64,000 bases of DNA, taken from assembly GCF_001431525.1 (NCBI RefSeq), contig NZ_LDJH01000005.1, forward strand, positions 124,001-188,000, given 5' to 3'. The stretch is from Stenotrophomonas koreensis (GTDB lineage Bacteria; Pseudomonadota; Gammaproteobacteria; Xanthomonadales; Xanthomonadaceae). A model generated the notes under the pieces. That model did no database searches, was not told the origin of the DNA, and saw nothing but the letters and a program-made list of their open reading frames with translations. This document shows positions 59,310-64,000 of the stretch, in pieces. A program made the position numbers and the translations under genes. How positions within the stretch are numbered: the first letter of the stretch is position 1; each line of letters starts with the position of its first letter.

Positions 59310-60533
59310 TCAGAGGCTGCGGGTGGCCACCGCCGGTGGCACGCTGGCGGCGCGCCGGGCCGGGCCATACACCGACAGCAGCCCCAGTGCCCACAGCACC
59401 ACCGCGCCGATGGGCAGGTAGTACAGCGGCAGGCGCGGCAGGCTGTATTGGCCCATCAGCCACTGGTTCAGGCCATAGCTGAGCAGCATGCCGGCCACGA
59501 TACCGGCGCTGACCAGCAGCACGTTCTCGGTCAGGAAGTACTGCAGGATCTGCCCGCGGGTGGCGCCCAGCGCGCGCCGGATACCGATCTGCCGGGTGCG
59601 CTGGCCAACCCAGAAACTGGCCAGGCCGACGATGCCCAGTGCGGTGACCAGCAGCAACAGGATCGAGACCACCAGCAGCAGCCCCACCATGTCGCGGTCG
59701 GCACTGAAGAACTTGGCACGCACCGAGTCGTAGGTACGCGGCTCGCGGATCAGACGGTTTGGGTCGTTCTTCTCCAGCACCTTGACCGCCGCAGCCATCA
59801 CTTCCTCGCGCATCGCAGGATCGGCCACGTTCAGCAGGTAGAAGCCGCCATCGTTGTAGTTCATCACCATCGGCATGATCAGCGACATTTCCAGGTCGCC
59901 CTGCATGGCACTGGCGCGCTTGAGGGTCTCCACCACGCCGATCACCCGGACCAGTACCGGCCCCATGTACACGGCCTTGCCGACGGCCTGCTCGCCGGGG
60001 AACAGGCGCTCGGCCATGGCCTGGCTGATGATCAGCGAGATCCGCGCTTGGTTGGGGTCGGCCATCGCACGCAGGTCGTCGGTGGAGATGTACTCATCCG
60101 GGTGGAAGTCGCGCCCGGCAATCAGGTTCACACCCAGGGTCTTCAGGCCATCGGAGGAAACGCCGTACTGCGCAGCGTTGACCACGGTGCCCTTGAAGTC
60201 CGGCTCGGTGGAGATGGAGGTATTCCACGAGCCGCTCTGGAAGGGCACCTGGTTGATGACGGTGGCCGAGGCCACGCCGGGAATCCGGCGCAGGGCCTCC
60301 AGGTCCTCGCGGGTGCGCGCGCCGGCCTGGTCGACATTACCGATGCCGGCCACGCGGATGTCGACCAGGTGCGCCTCGGCCACGCCACTGGGCAGGGAGA
60401 TGCGTGCGATCCGCTCGCTGACAATGAACAGGGCGTTGCACAGGATGGCGCAGCTGATGGCCACCTCGAGCACGATCAGGGCAGCGGCGGTCTTGTGCCG
60501 GGCCAGGGTGGAGAGGATGGGACGGATGTGCAT
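59310..60533 (-). CDS. MacB/FtsX-type ABC transporter permease (second)
   Basis: A 407-residue permease: one N-terminal membrane helix (about 16-38), a large periplasmic MacB_PCD domain, then three helices of the FtsX domain (VGLLLVVSILLLLVTALGIV; VLLVSAGIVAGMLLSYGLN; GAVVLWALGLLSVYGPARR). IGIRRALGATRGQILQYFL is the coupling motif for the ATPase. Follows the first permease by 24 bases. Such mechanotransmission transporters export peptides, lipoproteins or drugs with an adaptor protein. Confidence 0.88.
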   Translation of the reverse strand: MHIRPILSTLARHKTAAALIVLEVAISCAILCNALFIVSERIARISLPSGVAEAHLVDIRVAGIGNVDQAGARTREDLEALRRIPGVASATVINQVPFQSGSWNTSISTEPDFKGTVVNAAQYGVSSDGLKTLGVNLIAGRDFHPDEYISTDDLRAMADPNQARISLIISQAMAERLFPGEQAVGKAVYMGPVLVRVIGVVETLKRASAMQGDLEMSLIMPMVMNYNDGGFYLLNVADPAMREEVMAAAVKVLEKNDPNRLIREPRTYDSVRAKFFSADRDMVGLLLVVSILLLLVTALGIVGLASFWVGQRTRQIGIRRALGATRGQILQYFLTENVLLVSAGIVAGMLLSYGLNQWLMGQYSLPRLPLYYLPIGAVVLWALGLLSVYGPARRAASVPPAVATRSL

Positions 60534-60557
60534 GTCAGGGTCTCCGAAGGCGCGGCG

Positions 60558-61859
60558 TCAGGACTTGAGCTGGATGGCCGGGGTGATGCGCATGGCGCGC
60601 CAGGCCGGCAGGACACCGGCCAGCAGGCTGGCGCCGATGGCCAGCACGAAGGTCAGCAGCAACATGCCAAGGTCCAGCTGGGCCAGGGCGGCATAGTCGG
60701 TGGGGCGCTGGCGCACGGCCCACAGGCCGAGCAGGGCCAGCCCCAGGCCGACCACGCCACCGGCCAGGCCAACGGTGCCGGCTTCCACCAGGCACTGCTT
60801 GAAGATCTCCGCACGGCTGGCCCCGAGGGCGCGGCGCACGCCGATCTCGCCGCTGCGGCGCAGGAACTTGGCCAGCAACAGGCCCACGGTGTTGACCAGG
60901 CACACCAGCAGGAAGCCGAAGGCCAGCCACAGCTGCAGGCGCACGTCGCCGGGCACCACGTCGTGGTGCTGCAGATGCTCCAGCACGTTGCGCAGGCGGG
61001 TATTGGCCGGCCGTTCAAAGCGGCCGGCCGCGCGCTGCTGCCCGGAGTAATTGTTCAGGTAGGACTTGAATTCCGGTGCATCAGCCGGGGAGTCCAGCTC
61101 GACCCAGTACTGGATCCAGGTGCACGGCGCGTTCTCGGCCTCCGGCACGGTCACCGCCTGGCGGCCGAAGCAGTTCATGGTGCCGGCCCGGCCCAGCGTG
61201 AGCTCGAAGGCGGTGGTGATCGGCAGCCAGATTTCTTCTTCCTGGCCATAGATGCCGGACATGATGTCGAAAAAGCGCGGCTGTGGCGCCCAGTCATCGG
61301 CCACGCCGACCACACGCAGGCTGTGGCCGGAGACACGGATGTCGCGGCCCACGCTGTCGATGGTGCCGAACAGCTTCTGGCTCAGCGCACGGCTGATCAC
61401 CGCCACGCGGGCGCGGCCATCGTCCTCGGCCTTGGTCCAGGGCTGGCCGGCCAGCAGCGGCACCTGGAACATCGGGAAGAAATCGGCCGAGGTGTAGCGC
61501 AGGCGGGTCAGGAACGGACTCAGGGAGCTGGCATCGGCACTGACCACGTCACCACCACCGGTCATCATGGTCTGGCGCGGGGCCTTGGCCTGGGCGAGCA
61601 GGGCCGCTGCGTCGAAACGGGTCAGCTGGGCTTCCGGCTCCTCGCCGGCGACGTAGTCATCCATGCCGGCCGGATCGAGCTGGACGTGGAACAGACGATC
61701 GCTCTTGGACGGGATCGGGTCACCGGCGAGCACCTTGAACACGGTCAGGGTGGTCATCGCCGCGCCGATCCCCAGGCCGATGGCCAGCACCATCAGCGCG
61801 GTGAGGATCTTGTTGCGGCCGAAGCTGCGCAGGGCCAGGCGGAAATAGTAGGCAAGCAT
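60558..61859 (-). CDS. MacB/FtsX-type ABC transporter permease (first)
   Basis: A 433-residue paralogue of the next gene with the same layout: N-terminal helix (NKILTALMVLAIGLGIGAAM), large periplasmic domain with an odd Cys pair (NCFGRQ; NAPCTW), and three C-terminal helices with GEIGVRRALGASRAEIFKQC. The two permeases probably form a heterodimer. ATG 61859 follows GAGGAGAGG on the minus strand; ten bases separate it from the ATPase gene. Confidence 0.88.
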   Translation of the reverse strand: MLAYYFRLALRSFGRNKILTALMVLAIGLGIGAAMTTLTVFKVLAGDPIPSKSDRLFHVQLDPAGMDDYVAGEEPEAQLTRFDAAALLAQAKAPRQTMMTGGGDVVSADASSLSPFLTRLRYTSADFFPMFQVPLLAGQPWTKAEDDGRARVAVISRALSQKLFGTIDSVGRDIRVSGHSLRVVGVADDWAPQPRFFDIMSGIYGQEEEIWLPITTAFELTLGRAGTMNCFGRQAVTVPEAENAPCTWIQYWVELDSPADAPEFKSYLNNYSGQQRAAGRFERPANTRLRNVLEHLQHHDVVPGDVRLQLWLAFGFLLVCLVNTVGLLLAKFLRRSGEIGVRRALGASRAEIFKQCLVEAGTVGLAGGVVGLGLALLGLWAVRQRPTDYAALAQLDLGMLLLTFVLAIGASLLAGVLPAWRAMRITPAIQLKS

Positions 61860-61869
61860 GGGCCTCTCC

Positions 61870-62583
61870 TCAGGCGGTGGCCAGCGGCGCGCTGGGGCGG
61901 GCCAGTACCGGCTCGCGGATCAGGTCGGTGGCCTGGCCATCGACGATGTGCACGTTGCGCTGGGCGCGGGCAGCCAGTTCCGGGTCATGGGTGACCATCA
62001 CGATGGTGGTGCCGGCGGCATTGATCTGTTCCAGCAGCTCCATCACCCCGCGTGCCATCTGGGTGTCCAGGTTGCCGGTCGGTTCGTCGGCCAGCAGCAG
62101 GCGCGGCTGGCCGGCCAGCGCCCGGGCGATGGCCACGCGCTGTTGCTGGCCACCGGACAGTTCGGCCGGGAAATGCTTCATCCGCGAGGCCAGGCCGACA
62201 TCGCCCAGCGCCTTCTCGATGCGCGCGCGGCGCTCGGCGGCCGGCAGGCCGCGGTAGCGCAGCGGCACATCGACGTTGTCAAACAGGTTCAGGTCCGGGA
62301 TCAGGTTGAAGCCCTGGAAGATGAAACCGATCTTCTGGTTGCGCAGGCGCGAACGGGCGTCGTCACCGAGGTGGCTGACGTCCTGGCCATCGAGCAGGTA
62401 CTGGCCGGAGGTGGAGGTTTCCAGCAGCCCGGCGATGTTGAGGAAGGTGGTCTTGCCCGAGCCGGACGGGCCGGTCACGGCGACGAACTCGCCTTCGCGC
62501 ACCTGCAGGTCCAGCGAGCGCAGGGCGTGGGTCTGCACCTGCTCGGTGCGGAAGATCTTGGAGACGGCAGTCATCTGCAGCAT
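61870..62583 (-). CDS. ABC transporter ATP-binding protein (MacB/LolD type)
   Basis: A 237-residue ATPase with Walker A GPSGSGKTT, Q-loop GFIFQGFNLIPDLNLFDNV, signature LSGGQQQRVAIARAL, Walker B LLLADEPTGNLD and H-loop VTHD. DEPTGNLD places it in the LolD/MacB group that works with FtsX-type permeases. ATG 62583 used; a second ATG three codons on is possible. It ends with a short Pro/Ala tail. Confidence 0.92.
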   Translation of the reverse strand: MLQMTAVSKIFRTEQVQTHALRSLDLQVREGEFVAVTGPSGSGKTTFLNIAGLLETSTSGQYLLDGQDVSHLGDDARSRLRNQKIGFIFQGFNLIPDLNLFDNVDVPLRYRGLPAAERRARIEKALGDVGLASRMKHFPAELSGGQQQRVAIARALAGQPRLLLADEPTGNLDTQMARGVMELLEQINAAGTTIVMVTHDPELAARAQRNVHIVDGQATDLIREPVLARPSAPLATA

Positions 62584-62610
62584 GGAAGGTTCCAGTGCCC
62601 GGTGGGCGGT

Positions 62611-63879
62611 TCAGTTGAGGGTGACCTGTTCGGCCTTGCCGAACAGTTCGGTTCCGGCGATCACGATGGTCTGGCCTGCGCTCAGACCATCGAGTACTTC
62701 CACTTCGCCCAGGCTCTGCACGCCCAGGCGGACGGGGATGCGGCGGGCGGTACGGCCGTCCACCACCCAGGCGTGACGGCCGCCATCGGCCTCCACGAAC
62801 GGGCCACGGCTGAGCTTGAGCACGTCCTTGCGGGTATCAAGCAGGATGCGCGCGCTCAGGCGCTGGCTCTGGCGCAGGCCCGGCGGCTGCTGCCCGGCAA
62901 AGCGCAGGCGGGCGGTAACCTCGCCGCCGACCACCTCCGGCGAGACCGCCGCGACCTCGGCCGCGACCGGGGTGCCGTTGCCGCTGGTCAGCTGGGCCGG
63001 CATGCCGATGGCCAGGTCACGGGCGAAGGATTCGGGCACGCGGATCTCGACCTCGAAGCGGGTCAGGTCGACCACGCCCAGCACCGGCGCGTTGGCGGCG
63101 ACCTGGGTGCGCTGGGTGGCATGCACCTGGCCGACCTGGCCATCGAAGGGCGCGCGCAGGGTGAGTGCATCGACCTGGCGGGCCACCTCGGCCACCACCT
63201 CGCGCTGGCGCTGGGCCATCTGGCGTGCGTTGCTGGCATCCAGGCTGGCGCCCTGGCCCTGCAGGTCGGCATCGGCGCTGGCGTGCTGCAGGGTGATCTC
63301 GGCCTTGCGCATATCGTCCTCGGCCTTGGACAGGTAGACCTGGGCCACCGCGCCGCCAGCAAACCCGCGCTGGTTGCGCTCCAGCTCACGGGCAGCGGCC
63401 TGGCGTTCGATCCGCGCCTGGTCAGTCAGCCGTGCGGCATTGGCGCGGGCCAGCCGGGCATCGAGCTCGGCGCGCCGCGCCTGGGCTTCCAGCCCGGCCA
63501 GGGTGGCCTGTTCCTGGGCCAGCCGGCTGCGCAGCTCCGGACTGTCGATCACCGCCAGCTCCTGGCCCTGCTTGACCACGTCGCCGGCCACCACCTTCAG
63601 CTCGACGGTACCGGCGGAGATGGCGTACAGCACCGGGTTGTTGGCCGCGATCACCCGGCCATCGGCGGCGATGTCGCGGACCAGATCCCCCCGGGTCACC
63701 TGCGCGGTGCGCAGCCGGGTGCTGTCCACCGAGTGGCTGCCGCCCAGCCAGCCGCGTGCCACCCACACGATGGCCAGCAGCAGCACTGCCAGGGCCAGGA
63801 TCAGCAGCACACCACGCTTGAAAGGACGCGATGTCGACGGGGGCAGGACCTGGTCCTGTGCAGCAGTGTCTCGGATCAT
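62611..63879 (-). CDS. HlyD/MacA-type periplasmic adaptor
   Basis: A 422-residue adaptor with a short cytosolic N-terminus, one membrane helix (about 23-43), a split lipoyl domain (VLYAISAGTVELKVVAGDVV; LTLRAPFDGQVGQVHATQ), a long coiled-coil hairpin between them (about 115-215) and a beta-barrel part. It would bridge the two-permease ABC pump to an outer-membrane channel such as SmeF or TolC. It is the first gene of the exporter operon. No clear ribosome-binding site before ATG 63879. Confidence 0.9.
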   Translation of the reverse strand: MIRDTAAQDQVLPPSTSRPFKRGVLLILALAVLLLAIVWVARGWLGGSHSVDSTRLRTAQVTRGDLVRDIAADGRVIAANNPVLYAISAGTVELKVVAGDVVKQGQELAVIDSPELRSRLAQEQATLAGLEAQARRAELDARLARANAARLTDQARIERQAAARELERNQRGFAGGAVAQVYLSKAEDDMRKAEITLQHASADADLQGQGASLDASNARQMAQRQREVVAEVARQVDALTLRAPFDGQVGQVHATQRTQVAANAPVLGVVDLTRFEVEIRVPESFARDLAIGMPAQLTSGNGTPVAAEVAAVSPEVVGGEVTARLRFAGQQPPGLRQSQRLSARILLDTRKDVLKLSRGPFVEADGGRHAWVVDGRTARRIPVRLGVQSLGEVEVLDGLSAGQTIVIAGTELFGKAEQVTLN

Positions 63880-63914
63880 CGGGACAGGGTGGTTGGTGGA
63901 GATGGTGTTGCCTG

Positions 63915-63930
63915 AGCAGGAATCGTGCCA
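63915..63930 (-). promoter_or_regulatory. Sigma-54 (-24/-12) promoter of exporter operon
   Basis: On the minus strand TGGCACG-ATTC-CTGCT, 15 of 16 matches to the consensus TGGCACG-N4-TTGCW, with the essential GG and GC ten bases apart. The transcript would start near 63904, about 25 bases before the adaptor ATG. The operon is linked to an NtrC-type activator gene. Confidence 0.85.
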
Positions 63931-63935
63931 AATCC

Positions 63936-63948
63936 CATGTATTTGATT
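63936..63948 (-). promoter_or_regulatory. IHF-like site
   Basis: Minus-strand AATCAAATACATG matches the IHF consensus WATCAA-N4-TTR at eight of nine defined positions. It lies in an AT-rich stretch between the sigma-54 promoter and the dyad, where DNA bending is expected. Confidence 0.5.
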
Positions 63949-63984
63949 TTGTTTTGTTTGTTTCCGGAAGCCGGCATGGCCTGA

Positions 63985-63998
63985 GTGTCCGCGGACAC
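63985..63998. promoter_or_regulatory. Candidate activator binding dyad
   Basis: GTGTCCGCGGACAC, a perfect 14-bp palindrome, about 88 bases upstream of the predicted sigma-54 start. This is the usual place for an enhancer bound by an NtrC-type dimer. The window ends two bases beyond, so a second copy cannot be checked. Confidence 0.6.
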
Positions 63999-64000
63999 AC

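Noticed and set aside
58978..59463. Minus-strand frame of 161 residues spanning the gap between permease and regulator genes
   Set aside because: It overlaps the ends of both real genes and is dominated by Arg, Pro and Ala; no start site.

Overview
The window is GC-rich chromosomal DNA from a gammaproteobacterium of the family Xanthomonadaceae, most probably Stenotrophomonas or a close relative. The reasons are a TetR repressor divergent from a SmeDEF-type RND efflux operon with a TtgR/SmeT-like operator, a dihydrolipoyl dehydrogenase carrying its own N-terminal lipoyl domain, a GTPase/roadblock gene pair, and the gene content as a whole. Almost all of it is core genome. No insertion sequence, prophage, integrase other than XerC, CRISPR array or rRNA gene was seen.

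Layout, left to right. 1-5.2 kb: two S9 serine peptidases (the first cut by the window edge) flank a convergent PLP aminotransferase. 5.3-10.6 kb: a DUF454 membrane protein, then lptM-dapF-DUF484-xerC with overlapping or touching genes, then hslVU behind a textbook heat-shock (RpoH) promoter. 10.6-17.3 kb: smeT and smeDEF, a tripartite multidrug pump and its repressor. 17.3-20.7 kb: a yeast-type cytosine deaminase, ubiE and an M1 aminopeptidase lipoprotein. 20.9-23.2 kb: a small module (possible winged-helix protein, Ras-like GTPase, roadblock protein, then a lipoprotein) that resembles a Streptomyces conservon. 23.2-26.0 kb: a MASE1-GGDEF diguanylate cyclase, three identical tandem tRNA-Thr(GGT) genes and an adenosine kinase.

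26.3-36.0 kb is the cell-elongation block mreBCD-mrdA-rodA-mltB-rlpA-dacC, which directs rod-shape peptidoglycan synthesis, trimming and septal processing. A 309-base gap between rodA and mltB holds a perfect FNR-type box, a -10 element and a strong hairpin, which together could be a small RNA gene controlled by oxygen. 36.1-39.2 kb: metNIQ methionine importer plus a membrane protein. 39.3-41.1 kb: a guanidine-II riboswitch in front of the gdx guanidinium exporter, an OmpW-like porin and a deoxyinosine/uracil DNA glycosylase. 41.2-45.1 kb: aceF and lpdA (pyruvate dehydrogenase E2 and E3) with an unknown secreted protein between them. 45.8-53.1 kb: the complete F1Fo ATP synthase operon atpIBEFHAGDC with its own promoter and terminator. 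53.3-56.3 kb: a CynX-type MFS transporter, a GtrA-like protein and glmU.

56.3-64.0 kb is on the minus strand: an HlyD-type adaptor, an ABC ATPase and two MacB/FtsX-type permeases, followed by an NtrC-type sigma-54 activator and its histidine kinase. Upstream of the adaptor, at the right edge, lie a -24/-12 sigma-54 promoter, an IHF-like site and a 14-bp dyad. These fit the idea that the two-component pair switches on the exporter. The strongest candidates for something new are the conservon-like GTPase module, the candidate FNR-driven small RNA and this sigma-54 exporter circuit.
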